From positions 13,472,001-13,536,000 of the forward strand of contig OY821788.1 in the NCBI GenBank assembly GCA_963682175.1: a DNA stretch of 64,000 nt, written 5' to 3'. The notes under the pieces were generated by a model. The model was not told the origin of the DNA, did no database searches, and saw nothing but the letters and a program-made list of their open reading frames with translations. Position numbers and translations under genes: made by a program. This document shows, piece by piece, positions 1-13,400 of this stretch. Within the stretch, counting starts at the first letter, position 1, and each line of letters begins with the position of its first letter. This DNA is from Triglochin maritima (lineage: Eukaryota > Streptophyta > Magnoliopsida > Alismatales > Juncaginaceae).

Positions 1-632
1 GTTCTGAACACTTCAAAATTCAATAAATTTCAGCCGTTAAAATATGAACATTTTATATCTACGGTTAAATTAACTTTGATTGACCTAAAATTTTAATACA
101 TTGTAGCTTAGGAGATAACAATTCATGTGATTAAGTTTTATTTAAAAAAATAAATTTAAAAATGTCTTAAGTTTGATATATATATTGATTTAAAGTTGAT
201 TTAAAAAAATCAACTTTAAAAATCATGTGATTAAGCTTGATATATATATATATATATATATATATATTACAAAAGGCCAAATTGGCTTTCACCGTAGAAG
301 CACTATATTAAAACAAAATGTTTGCTTATAAATTTCAACAATTTAATAATGTACATACATTCCGAGAACCCTTGGAAAATATTATAACTCAATTCTTCAA
401 ATTACACACAGCTTGTTATCCCTCACAACTTAAATTTTCACAAGCCAACTAAAGAAACATTTTAAACCATTTCCTCTACCAATAAGCCTCCACATACCAC
501 ATATATTCGTAGTTGTTAGGGAGGACAGACATCCCACCATTGTATCAGTTATTACGGTTAACATCCAACCCCTCATACCTCATAGACAGATCTTTCCCAA
601 ACCAAAGCCATGTAACAATAACAGACATGCCC
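1..632. other. AT-rich 5' flank of the patatin-like gene
   Basis: No coding potential is recognisable here. The stretch is AT-rich, with short partly repeated blocks near 130-240 and a TA dinucleotide run at 241-269. It probably holds the upstream regulatory region of the patatin-like gene that follows, but I recognise no specific cis element. Confidence 0.5.
241..269. repeat. (TA)n microsatellite
   Basis: About 14 consecutive TA units, directly visible. The tract is likely to be length-polymorphic. Nothing more can be said from one sequence. Confidence 0.9.
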
Positions 633-638
633 TATAAA
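633..638 (+). promoter_or_regulatory. Possible TATA box of the patatin-like gene
   Basis: TATAAA lies 134 bp before the chosen ATG and is followed by a pyrimidine-rich stretch, as is common around plant transcription starts. It would imply a 5' leader of about 100 nt. This rests on position and sequence only. Confidence 0.3.
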
Positions 639-766
639 CTCTCCCACACCTCCAGGTGAAAATCGAACCATTGAATCCTAATTTGCATTGCATCATCGAC
701 CCAAGACAATCAAGGCTTTGTGGTGCAACATCAAGTGCTGGTTCGAGGAAGGAACCTCTTGGCTCG

Positions 767-3700
767 ATGGCTACCGGTGAACGATGTGAGAACAATGTCG
801 CGAGGAGGATGGTCACGGTGCTTAGCATCGATGGTGGAGGTGTTAGGGGGCTTATTCCTGGGACCGTCCTCGCCTTCCTCGAATCCAAGCTTCAGGTAGT
901 GGAAGGTTTTATTTTTTCTTGAGGGTGCGTTTGAGAATTAATTCTGTAAATGAAAGTTTTACCAATATTCTAACTTTACACATATTGTTTTCTAAGTATG
1001 ATTATATTGTTCTCAAAACTTATTCAAAATCAATAACAAAATGAGAGATGTGTCACTTTAATCTGTAATTTCACTTGAAAATGGAGTTTTTAGTGTCACA
1101 TTTGAAAATACCTCTTCACAAAATCAGTCAAAACAATATTTCATATTGAGAGGTGGAATTTTGAAATTATTCACAACTTATTTCACTTCAGTTATTCAAA
1201 CTAATATAAAACAGTAATGTTATGTTCTATATATGATTTTATGCACAATAGTATGCGGTTTATATATATGGTTTGCATGCATTTCTAAATTGCAAAAGTA
1301 ATAAAATACATATAATTTTCTAGTCGTCGTTGAAAAATAACATACTTATCAAAATATAGTAAATACAAATCACGTCATTTGGAAGTTCTGGTTTTTTTTT
1401 TGTAAATCCCGCCAATTTCAAATTCCTTGTAACTTACAAATACCGTACTAAACTCATCCTAAAAGTTACAACCAATTTTGCGTTAGAAATATTCACAGAT
1501 AGATTTATCGTAGCCAGATTTTTAGGGATTCTTATTGTCCAAACGTGATTTAAAACAGACCCATAGAAATACCGATCTTGCGGAACCTACTATTTGAAAT
1601 TAGTTTCTAATTGTAGCCTAAGTGTTTGTTTGAATGTGAATTCTGCAACGTACACTTGGATCGGCGAGCTGCTTACAAAGAAAAGAGCCAGTAGCTCAAA
1701 AAATATTATACAAAGTAACTCTATCTTTCTCCTCTGGGTAAGAAAATTATGTTCGAAGACGAACATAAGGTGAAATAACATATATTTGTTACCTGACAAA
1801 GAAAAAGATATATTTGTCATAAGGGTATCGATCAAACTGAAAGGCACATACAAAATATGAGGTAGCATACAAAAAATACTAGCCAACGACCTGTATAATA
1901 GTCATTATGAAGTTCGCAAATCAGCTGTAGCTTGTGGTTTTCTCTTTTAGCTTCGTGAAATACCTAATAGGTCGTGAGTATTTGTTTGTGTACCCAGGAA
2001 TTGGACGGAGCTGATGCAAGGTTGGCGGACTACTTCGACGTGGTCGCCGGAACAAGCACCGGAGGGTTGGTGACTACAATGATAACTGCTCCTGGGAAGG
2101 ACGGACGGCCGATTTACGCCGCCAAGGAGATTAACAATTTTTACGTAGAAAATTCCCCGAAAATCTTTCCTCAGAGGTAAGTGATAGTATCATTTATCTA
2201 AAGTTTCATCATTTGTGCATTATGATCCATTTTGCGTTCTTTCAAAAATTAGAGTCCATTATATTTATCTAGAAGCAAAATAGATCGAGTGTACATATTT
2301 TTATCAACGAATAATTACATTGACAACTTCTAATAAAGTGTGTGGACTAACATGCAAAAATATTCAATCATATGGATAGTAATACATCTTTTAAGAATTA
2401 CAAGAGAAGAACATTTTTTGATGAATATGAATACTTTCTCATCGTAAATCATGCTCATGCTATGAATGGTTTATGAAAGATGCATAAGCTAGTGGTGAAA
2501 CTATTTCGAGAGATTCAGCTTGATTGTTGTTTTTTTCTAATTTTGTTTAGGGGCATGCTTAGGAAGTTGTTTAGAGCATTGAGGGGACCAAGATATAGCG
2601 GCAGACACCTTCACTCAAAAGTCAAAGAAATCCTCGGTGAAACCAGACTCAATCAAACCCTAACAAACGTTGTCATTCCCACGTTTGACATCAAGCTTCT
2701 CCAGCCCATGATTTTCTCTACATTTGAGGTGATTATTTCCACATCTGATTACCACCTCCAAAATGCAAACCACATTTCTAATAAAAGTGTTTTTTTCAGT
2801 TATATGTAACAAATGTGGCACTAATTAATTATTACCTTGTAGGCAAAGAATGATCCATCGGAGAACGCTCTCCTTTCAGATATTTGCATCGGCACGTCGG
2901 CCGCTCCAACGTATTTACCGGCACACAACTTCAATGTCATTGGCGGTCATGGCAAAATTCGAAATTACAACCTCATAGATGGAGGGATCGCTGCAAATAA
3001 TCCAGTGAGTCTCACTATTCGATCTATCTGAACAAGAAGTTCAATTAAGCCTACATATCCATACTTGTGGTTTGTCTAATCAATTTTGATTATCCTCATT
3101 TTACCAGACATTGATAGCTATGAATCACGTTACTAAAGAAATGGTGCGTGAAAACAAGGATCAAGGGTCCTTCCACCCTACAGATTACACCAAGTATCTT
3201 GTCATCTCGATTGGCACAGGCTCCGCAAAGTTGGAGTCGAAGTATAGTGCCCGAGCCGCTTCAAAATGGGGAGTTCTTAAATGGCTTTACAACGAAGGTG
3301 GGACGCCTTTAATTGATAGTTTCACTCAAGCTAGTTCAGATATGGTAGACATCCATGCCTCCGTGCTCTTCCAAGCACTTGGAAGTGAGAAAAATTATCT
3401 CAGAATCCAGGTAAAACTATTCTTTAATCACAATAAATAAAAATCTACCAAGTGCATTTGAATACATAACTCTTCTATATATAAGTCATTTGATCTTAAG
3501 TAAACATTAGAAGCTTCAATTCACCATTTCAATACCACACAAAAGATCAAAGGACATATAGTTTGGTCAAATTCTAGGGTTATTGATACTTTTTACTAGA
3601 GGATATAGGTAATGGATATATAAACTCAAATAAAAAAATTTGATTAGTTATGATACCTTACCATCTCAACATAACAATCCTAACCATGAATTATGTAGGA

Positions 3701-3932
3701 TGACACTCTAGTTGGGGACACATCCTCTGTCGACATGTCGAGCAAGAAGAACCTCCACAAACTCATCCAGATCGGGAAGAATCTCTTGAGAAAGCCGGTG
3801 TCCAGAGTAAACCTAGACACCGGGGCGTTTGAGGAGGTGAAAGGAGAGGGAACAAATGAAGAGGCGCTCGCTCGGTTCGCCGTTCTTCTTTTGGAGGAAA
3901 AGAGACGTAGGAAAGAAACGGTTGCATTTTGA
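767..3932 (+). CDS. Patatin-like lipid acyl hydrolase (phospholipase A type), six exons
   Basis: The predicted protein is 394 aa from exons 767-895, 1998-2176, 2551-2728, 2843-3004, 3108-3410 and 3699-3932. All introns are GT-AG and the frame is preserved throughout. The family hydrolyses acyl chains from membrane glycero- and galactolipids. Exon 1 carries the oxyanion-hole motif DGGGVRG (residues 22-28). Exon 2 carries the nucleophile elbow GTSTG with Ser63. Exon 4 carries the block [12 protein letters not shown] and the catalytic DGG with Asp208, so the Ser-Asp dyad is intact. The length matches Arabidopsis PLP2-type proteins (about 400 aa). I chose the ATG at 767 because it lies just before the conserved core and has G at +4; the upstream in-frame reading has no ATG. 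There is no clear signal peptide, so a soluble cytosolic enzyme is likely, as known for non-storage PLPs in defence and lipid turnover. The family assignment is firm; the exact orthologue is not. Confidence 0.93.
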
Positions 3933-5858
3933 TGTGCAGAAAGTTAACTAGGATTCGATAATACTTGTGGTTTCTTATAATTGGGCTGATAGGTAAGAAT
4001 GTAAGATAGGTTGTTGGATTTGGTTAACGTTGAGTGATTCATTTGTTCATGGAGGTATATGGACATGGCTGTCGGATTGTTCGAAAAATTCTCAAATGAA
4101 TAACTTACACTAATTAAACCATATATAACAACTATTAGGTCATGTTTGATTCGTTGTGATCAAGAGTTTAATGCAATATGATTATACCTTGAGAAATTAA
4201 ATTAAAGGATGTAACCATTCTGTAATCTAATAACACTTCTTTTAATATAATTGGATTACCTCATTTGAGGTTGTAATACCATTACAATACAACGTAATCA
4301 ACTCATTTTAGATTACTCAAAACAAGTCGCAACATCGAAACTTGATCATTCATGATCATGCCAGATGTCCATTAGAGCTTCTGCAATTTCACCGGACTTT
4401 TTTTAATTAAAATATGACTTCGAGTTTTACTAACATTAAGATTCTTACATGACAAATTCTAATGTCACCAAACAAAATAATTTGATTACAATGAATACTA
4501 TATATTCATGGGGATGTAATATATATATGATTACATGAAATTGAATTTCCTAGAATCCAAATAAACAAGGGAGAGCCTTAGACACAAATAATGTAAGCTA
4601 CACCACATGTCCCTAAACCATAAGCAAATTGTAAACCAAATATCATATATGTAGTAGTACGGTCCATTCAATTTTTGGTCCTTCATATCGATCTAAACGT
4701 TCGTTGGTTAATTTTTTAGTCCCCCTGTCAATCTTGATTGTCTACTAAGTTTAGGTCTTTCAAATCGATATCAATGTTCGTGGATTAAATTTTTTTAGTT
4801 CTCAAATCTATATTAACCGTTTATTTCTTATTGTTTTTATTCCCTCAAATTGATCTTGGCCATCTATTAAGATTCCACTAAGTCCACTAAGTTTTGATTC
4901 TTCTGATCTTAACCATTCTTGATTAAATTTTTTGGTCCTTCAAATTCTTCTTAATCGTCTATTAAGACACCACTAATTTGTGGTCTCACAGATTGATCTC
5001 AGTTGTTTGTTAATAATTTTTTTGTTTTCTTAAATCATCTTAGCCATCTATAGGAATTTTAATCTTAATCTCTCGTTATTTTCCCCCCTCAAATTATTTT
5101 CATCAGTCAGTTATTTATTTTCTATTGAAATACATAAATTGAATCTTAACCGTTCACTTTTCTGATCATCAAAATTATCATTTGGAAAAATCAAATATTT
5201 TGTAGAAATAAAAAATCAATTTTCAGAAGCAATCTCATCCTTCCATACTTAAGATTCATACGATCATAACCATTATTTTTTGTAATTTCTCCCTTTGACG
5301 CAATCAACCACATCTTTCACCCACCATTAATGGTAACTAACGGGTATCTAGAATCGGTCAAACCAAATCGAATCTGGTGGTATCAAACCGGAACCAAACT
5401 GGAGTAAAACGGATATGGGTCGTGGTTTCTCAATTTTAGAACTGACCCAATTCAGATTCGGTTTCGTTTTAGCTACTGGATCCGGATCCAGAACTTTATA
5501 TAAGTTAGGAGCTTTAAATTTTTGATAAGCGTTTTCAAAATAGGGAATGAACCCTAATACATTGTAATATGTTATTTGATTTCCATGCGATCTTTAAATT
5601 TTTGGAGTCATTTTAAACGATTTTACTAAAAAATATTAAACATTAATTGTATTACCCTCATAATTTGATAATTTATTCAAAGTCGGATCAAATTTTTAGT
5701 TTAGCCTATAATTGTGCATACGATGATATTTTACATATCGCGAGTGTGTACATGCATGTACTTCACAATCTTAAATATCGTGTTTTTTTTCTTTTCGTGT
5801 GGTCATTACAAAGTCATATTTGCACGTACTTATGTCACTAATTTTATTTATTTATTTA
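3933..5858. other. Intergenic, AT-rich, without a gene
   Basis: This covers the 3' flank of the patatin-like gene and intergenic DNA. I see no convincing coding region. The section 4660-5160 is a degenerate repeat listed separately. The rest is AT-rich unique-looking sequence. Confidence 0.6.
4660..5160. repeat. Degenerate tandem repeat
   Basis: Phrases such as TTTTTGGTCCTTCAAAT, GATCTTAACCGTT and CTATTAAGA(C/T) recur every 50-80 bp in the same order, with many substitutions and indels. This looks like an old decayed minisatellite. Unit borders are approximate. Confidence 0.55.
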
Positions 5859-6062
5859 GGGTCAAGCTCTAGTGAGCTCAGAACTCATCAAATTTAGTTT
5901 AAGCCCCCTACAATCTCACCATTGGATCTTATTTACAGTTAATCTCACCATTCATTAGCATAACCATTTTTTCTTAATCTACCTTACAATTTGAAATGAG
6001 TAGTGAATATTATGGGGCTTAATTTAGAAAAAGTAAGCTCTGAGCTCACTAGAGAATTTTTG
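5859..6062. mobile_element. MITE with about 50-bp terminal inverted repeats
   Basis: The left end, with CTCTAGTGAGCTCAGA, is matched in inverted orientation by the right end, with CTCTGAGCTCACTAGAG. Similarity continues inward for about 50 bp with a few mismatches. The element is about 204 bp and has no ORF. A 14-bp TATTTA-type direct repeat flanks it (5845-5858 and 6063-6076). This may be a target duplication, but it is low-complexity and hard to size, so the superfamily is uncertain; a Mutator-like origin is possible. Confidence 0.8.
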
Positions 6063-6255
6063 TATTTATTTATTTACGTTTATGTCATTATTTTTACAAA
6101 TCGTACCACTTCGGTAACTTTACAACTAACAAATTCTTTTGTCCTTAGTATCAAGGAAAATGAAAATGATTAAGTACTTCATAGCAAGAATATGGAATCC
6201 AACTCGAAAAAAAATCCACCTACAGATATTGTTTAGGTAGACATTCTTGATTTTT

Positions 6256-7270
6256 TTAGGGAATTACTATTTGTCGGCGGAAAACTATTTAAATCGCATA
6301 TTTAATTACTATTTTGCCCTTCACAATCCATTTAATACACATTTCGTCCCATTTCTTAAACTAAAGCTTTAGTCTAAGTTTTCCTCACTTTACCAATACC
6401 AACACTACGAAAATATTTGGCGAAACGTCTGGATTACGCTAATTGCAATTTTTTTGGGCATCTGCAAAAAAACACCCACCCCATTGTGTTGGATTCCAAA
6501 AAAATAATTGTAATATCCAGTAAAAAAACTCTCCTACCACCATCCCCACTGTTGCAGACGGCCGTCTAAAAAAAATCTTAAATTTATACGTTGTGTTATC
6601 TCAAATTATTTGAGATTCCGTTGCAAGATTTCGGTGGTAACAAGTTGAATTACAATGAGTTTTTTTGCATGTGATAAAGATCCAAAATTTTCAAGATCCA
6701 AAAAATTTCTAGGAGGCGCTGCCCCCTTGCCAAGGTGATATTTGGTAAACCTTCCTGACTTACAAAAAAACTCACTGTAATCCACCCCATTAATACCGAA
6801 AATCTTGGAACGAAACTTGAAATAATTTGAGATAACATACCGTATAATTCAAAAAATTATTATTAAAAAAAGACGTCTAAGCCAGACACCACTCCCATGA
6901 GAGTGGCATCTGCAAAAAACGCCCTCCCCATTGGGAGATGTCTAGCTTAGATGCCTCCCCATGGGGGTGTCATCTTAGCCAGACGCCACCCCAAAGGGGG
7001 GTGGGGTGGGGGGCGGGGGAGTTTCGGCGGACGCTCCTTAATTTTTTTACTAAAATGAAGTTGAATATTTTACCAATTTTGAGTGCACCAGGGCGTTTGC
7101 TGATTCATTTCCTGACTTCCGAGATATTATTTTTGATGATTATGAGAGGAAAATGAAAAGAGAGCGGTAGTAGGTGAGTGAAATGAAAAAATATATAAGT
7201 AGAAATGAGTGAAGGGCAAAACAATAATTAACACGGATAATTTAAGTAGTTTTCCGATGATGTTTAACAA
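6256..7270. mobile_element. Foldback-type non-autonomous transposon upstream of the GTE gene
   Basis: The outer arms at about 6256-6330 and 7190-7270 are inverted copies: both carry GGAAAACTA(T/C)TTAAAT and, inward, TTTTGCCCTTCAC. A second, nested pair of inverted arms lies at about 6586-6667 and 6767-6851, containing ATCTCAAATTATTT and TGAGTTTTTTT. Between the arms are short G/C-rich blocks built on AGACGCCACYCC and its complement. There is no transposase. The whole could fold into a long imperfect hairpin. It ends about 217 bp before the GTE start codon, so it probably lies in or near that promoter. Confidence 0.7.
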
Positions 7271-7486
7271 TTCAGTTTTTTTATTGGAAAAACAATTTAT
7301 TTTGAAAAATTCACCGTAAAACTCAATTACAAACTAATGTAACGGGATATTACCACAAATTACCCAAGCATAAACAATAAATAAATGCAAAACCCTAGTT
7401 GAAGTCATAAATGAAACCGCGCAGTTGCACACACACTCCACCACCAAAAAGCATCCCCACCACCTGCGGCAAACAAACCTTCAGCC

Positions 7487-10400
7487 ATGGATCCTTTTGC
7501 CAGCACGCCCCAGCTCTCCCCACCCTTTCCCCAGCCCGGCCGGAGCACCGACGTCGAGAACCTCCGCCGCCGCGTTGAGGACGCCAAATGCCGCGCCGAT
7601 GAGGTCTTCGGTGGCTCCTCAACCTTTCTGGGAGTTTTGTTTGGGCAACGTTTTAGTGGAATAATTTGGTTTAGTGTAATGTGGAGTGGAATCGTGAATT
7701 TTGTACCTTTTTTTTTTGAAGTTGATGAAATTGTGTTTTTGACGGTTTCGTTTCGGTAGGAAGTTGTGGAAAATGTGTCGATGGGAATGCGGTGTTGTGA
7801 GTTGGTTTAGTGTAATGTGGAGTGGAATCGTGTTTTTTTCCCTTTTCTGATTGAGAATTGGTTAAAAATGTTTTTTTGAAGCATGTTGAATTTTGAAGAA
7901 GATGATGGGAATGTATTTTTGACGGTTTTGTTTCAGTAGGAAATTGTAGAGATGTGTTGATGGAATGAGGTTTAGTTGAGTTGGTTTAGTGTAATGTAGA
8001 GAGAAATGTGTTTTCGCCTTTTGGCGTAAGGATTCCTGCGGAAATGTGTTTTTCGATCTTTTTAACCAAGGTCTTGTGTGAAAAAAATGTTAACTCTTTT
8101 GTTTGAAGAAGTGGACGAAAGTTTGTTTTTCGGTTTTGTTTCCTAGGTATACAGTTATAGAAAGTTTTAAAAAATAAGTTTTTTGTTTACTTGTTTTAGC
8201 GAAATATTCTAAGAATACCCATTATTGTCCAATTTATTTATTTTCAGATTATGTCTTTTGGTTTGGTTCTGTTTTTTTATTTGTGTTTTTGTGCTTTGTT
8301 GTGGTTGGGGAAGCAAGTGAAGGAGATGGTGTCAGTTATTTTTTTGTCCATTTGGTTTACCAAAATGTTTAATATAATGTCCTTTTTTCCACTTTCTGGG
8401 CGAAACTTTATTTTTTTGTCTACTTTCTTTCTTAATGAACTGTTAAAATGTTCTTTGCATGCAGTTAGAGAAGAAAGTGAGAGAGGTGTCGCAGTTCTAT
8501 TCTGGGAAGCAGTGCAAGGGGATCGTCCCTGTGGTGAAAGAGAAGGAAAGGTTAGTGGGTGGGGTTGCAAAGAAGAATGTAGAGATGTTCGTAAAGAAGG
8601 AAGGGTCATGTTCTAGGAGGATGCAGGAGCTCATGCGCCAGTTTGGTACGATTTTGCGACAAGTAGGTTTTGTCACTTCTTGTTTCCTGATAAATTTACG
8701 TCTCTGCTTGGTGTCTTCTCTGCCCTGTTTCGTTTTACGCTGCGGTGGTTGTTCGATGGAATATATTCCTTATTATGTTACTTGAGATAGTAATAAAAAT
8801 ATTCTTCCAAATGGAAACTTGTTCATATGATGCAGTTACAGTTCTTTCTACATTTTGAAAGTGAACTTTACAATACCATCCTTGAAGAAAGTTTCAAAGA
8901 TAGTAGTGAGGTCAATTTTCGATATTCTGCATCAGATGTTCCACTAGTCTCGTAGTACTCATTTTTTTGGATGTGATCTGAAACTCCATGAGAGCTGAAG
9001 TATTATGCAATTATCAACATGAGATTGTAACTAATGTGGCTTAGAAATAACGAGTTTTTCCAAACAGTATCAACTCCTGATTTCATTTGTAGAAATTTAG
9101 TGAAGTTGCTCAACTTAATATATAGATAATGAATCATTAGTGTTGGTGAAATTGTCTTGACTGAAATAGTGATGCTGACTTTTTTGCCTAATTCGGCAGA
9201 GATTTCTTATATTTTCTCAAAATTTGTCAATATAAAATATAAAGTCCTGTCATTCACCTTGTATCAACTAAAGGTTGGTCCTTCATTTGATTAATTTTTT
9301 TTGAAACAACATATTGAAGTTAAATTACAAGAGCAATCATTTTAATTTCTATTTTTTTGAAAACATTACATCATTAAAAAAAAACAGCTGTCCTGTTCTT
9401 ATGACTATTTTTTATATTCAGATCTCTCAAGACAAATGGGCATGGCCATTCATGGAACCTGTTGATGTTGAAGGACTTGGTCTACATGACTACCATGAGG
9501 TAAAATATAGAATCAGTATGTTTTTTATATATGTTTTAAGTCCGAAAGAGCCATTAGCTAATTGCAACCTGGAGATGCATTGATAATTCAACAGTGCATC
9601 AAGACGTGAGCAAATTATTAATTAATTATTATTTTGCCTTCTCAATCCAAAAAATGGAATAGGAACATACAAATATTAATTTCTGATAGAATGTTAATTG
9701 GGGGAAATGAACTGTACTCAGGTCTTGATGGTCATGTTTGATTTGTTATAATCAACAATTATTGCAGTGCTGCATTTTGATCCATTGTTTTCATTGATAC
9801 AATATTCAGATAATCTGTTTTTTCCCCTTCAAATTGCATCGTTATCACATTGTTTGTGCTACAACATTTATAACTTTAATACAAAAAAAGAGATTAAATC
9901 GACTAGGTGTAAAGGTTGTAAGCCTAAAATTACTAGCGGTAAAAGACACTGCAAATAGTTATTTTCTTTTAGTACTTATTCACTGTCATGAGTGCATTTT
10001 CATTTTCTGGTTTGCGCACCTTTTGTTTTGTGATCACATATCACAAAGTTTGTTTCTCACTTTCTTCTTAGATCATCAAGAAACCAATGGATTTTTCTAC
10101 AATCCGGAATAAGATGGAAAATAAGGATAGCATGGGATACAAGCATGTAAGAGAAATCTATGCTGATGTGAGATTAGTTTTCACAAATGCAATGACATAC
10201 AATGACGAGGAACATGATATTCATTGTATGGCAAAGAAGTTGATGGAAAAATTTGAGGAGAAGTGGCATCAGCTACTGCCAAAAGTTATCGAGGAGGTAA
10301 ATATCATCCATATATATATGAAAATATAGGAATAGTTATTCATTAGATATCATGTTTCTCTAGTATTTTAATGCTGCTGCTTCTTATGTATTAGAACTTT

Positions 10401-13400
10401 TAAATTTGTGTTCTGAAGGAAGCAAGACAAAAGGTAGAAGCAAAAACCCATTTAGACACACAAAGTTCAAAAGAGGCTACCTTCTCAAAAATTGTTCGGG
10501 ATACTAATACTGAGGTACCATGAAATTGATGACTTGTATTTATATTTGCTATCTCTTCAGTGTGTACACCTAATTTTAAATTCTTTGTGAAAATAAATTT
10601 GGAAGTTAGGACATTTGTCCAGTTAGGACTTGTTTGGAACGCAATTTTGTGGTGTGGTTTTCTCACACAATTTTGAGAAAGTAATTTTGTTATCTGAAAC
10701 AGCATTTTTAGTTTTTCAAACTCACATTTCCTTTACAAATATGATGAGTTTCGAAAGCATACAAACATGCTTTTGAGACATTCTGTCCATTTTTTATTGG
10801 TATTCATTGTTTTTTGAAAAGTCTTTATTTGCTCTTCAACTCAAAAAATACCATTACCATTGTATTCGTTAGTTTAGTTTACACTACGATCATGTTTTCT
10901 TTTGTTTGTGCTTTCGCCATTTAGGAAGTTATTTGCAATATTTAACAGCAGATTGGTTGCTGAAGTTTTGGTTATGTTGCATTATGTTGGGCTATTTTGG
11001 AGAATGTGTGGTTGGAAATTTGTGTATACTTCAAATTTACCTTAGAAAAGAAAGGGTAGAGTTTTAGTTTTTGTGAAATGATTGTATATTAATTTTTTCT
11101 CTCGACTCGTGAATTTTGGCAATCCAAACAATTTTTTCTGATTTTAAAAAAAATTCCAATTAGAAATAAGATTTTGACAAAAAAATGCTATTAATAAAAA
11201 AGTTCAATAAGAGACTTGTGTTTTGTTCAATTAGTTGTTGATATGGTCAAAAAGTGGTGCTTTTGACATGGTGGTAGTTTCATTGTGGCAAGGATTGTTA
11301 TATCAACTTGCTTCCCAGAAAGAGAAAAAAATATCAATTTGAAATCCTGGTCATGTCAGTATGGTTTTTCTTTTTTCTTTCTTTCTTTCTGTTTGTTTGT
11401 TGTGTAGTTGTCTTATATCTAATTTTCATTCTAGTTATGATTGAAAAGAAAATTGTGTCCTAGAAAGTAATGGTTCAAATTTTTGGTTTGAAATGTTGTT
11501 TTAAATTTGAAACACATATTGACTTGGCATTCCAAGATTTAGATTTCTTGACTTCGTTCTGGATTTGTTTTTTCAGCTCGTGGAGCTCAATATGCATTTG
11601 GACGAGCTTAGAGCAATGGTGGTCAATAAATGCAGGTATTCTTTTATGCTAATCGGTTGTATGCCATTTGTTTATAGTTTGAATGCTGAGCATTTAAAGC
11701 GATTATGTGTAACATGTGTCTTTGGATCTATGTGGCTTTCACCATTTGTATTATCCAAGCATCTATTTTTAAGACATGAGAACGACATGAGAAGCAAAAG
11801 AGTAGTGAATCCTTTCACATTTGTATAAAAAATATATGTAGATTGTACTTCGATGTAAACTAATCTGCACATTTTGCATCTTGATGCAGTATGAATTTCG
11901 CTCCTTTTGAGGGTCGACATAGGTGGAACTGATCAAAAAACATCTGTAAAGAAATATTTTCTGTACATTGCAGTCAGCCAAAGCGTTTGGATTTTTATGT
12001 AATTTGAGTGTCCCTAGGATATGTTTACGCCAAATTGGTTTTTGGATCTAAGTTGTGTTCACCGAATGCAGTTTTGAAGTGTTGTTAAGGCCCTACATCT
12101 CTTGAGATTTTTCTTATCGAAGCACCCTTTCAATACCGAAAGATTTTATGTTGTCTACAAAAAAGATGGTTGTATAATCTCTTATAACTTCTAAAATGAA
12201 AGTGTGTACATGCCTGCATATGCTTGATGTTCTGTAATTAGTACAGCAGGGAAGCCAGTTCGTTCATTCATATTGCTAAATATTAACTTTTCAGGAAAAT
12301 TTCTACAGAGGAGAAGCGGAGGATCCTGCTGAGCTTCAGTGAACTGCCACTTGAACAAATCAACAAGGCTCTTGATATGATCAATGATCAGGCTCAGGAT
12401 TGTCAAATTTCAGAATTTCTTGTTGACATGGATGCTCTGGTAAACAAAATTACCATTTATTTTCCTTTTCTATACAATAGCAAACCCTTTAATCCCAAAC
12501 TAGTTGGGGTAGGCTAGAAACGGAACCCAATAAGAATCACTGTTCAGGCACGTGGATCGTCTTCTTCCTTGTACTCCTACCCAATGCTTATTTCTCTTTT
12601 CTATCTGTTAATTTCATTGCCTCTTTTTTCTAATTTTCCTATCATCCTTTCTTGTTAATTTGTGAAAAAATTGTTTATATGTTTCGGTTGGAACTCGGAA
12701 GGTAATTGGGTATGGATCCTAATATTGTAGACATTATGCTTTTACAGTGGTATTGTTAAACTTTGAGCTGGTTGTTGAGGGTATTGAAACTCCTTAAAGG
12801 TCACCACAATTTTTGCTTTGTGCAAATTTAATTAATCAACACCTTCACTAAGTTGAGATTTCACCAATTGAAAGAAATGATTTTTAGAATACAGCTCATT
12901 CATCTAGCACGATGTGCTCATTGCCTTAACATAGGAGGCACATCATATGTTATGCCAGTGAACTACCTCAAAATGTTCAGCACTATATTCGTTTTATTTC
13001 ATCTGCTTATTGATTTGTTGATATTTATTTTTTAAGGTAGTTGTACTTCCTTTTCCTCTTCGTTCATTTTTATTTATTTATCAAGAATGCATTTTTTTGT
13101 TTAGTTAGCATATTTTTATATATATATTGACTTTATTGTTTTATATTATTTAATAATGGAAAAAACCATTTCCACATAACATTTTTGCTATCATTGTAAT
13201 GACAACTTATCTTACATCATGGTTGGGGGTATCGCCTTGTGTTATAATTGACATTATCAATGAAGTGTATGCTAGACTCAATGGGCTCACCAACAGATTT
13301 CGCAAAGAACATGTTTGGTTTTTGTGGCATAGTAGCACCAACACGAACATATTGGGAAATACACTTCTGTTTTGATTGACGGCAAGCTTTTCCCCTCTAT

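Noticed and set aside
656..766. Longer N-terminus for the patatin-like protein
   Set aside because: The in-frame extension has no ATG (it would need GTG), and the family core begins soon after the ATG at 767.
580..888. 102-codon open frame on the minus strand
   Set aside because: It is the antisense shadow of patatin exon 1 and its leader and has no domain of its own.
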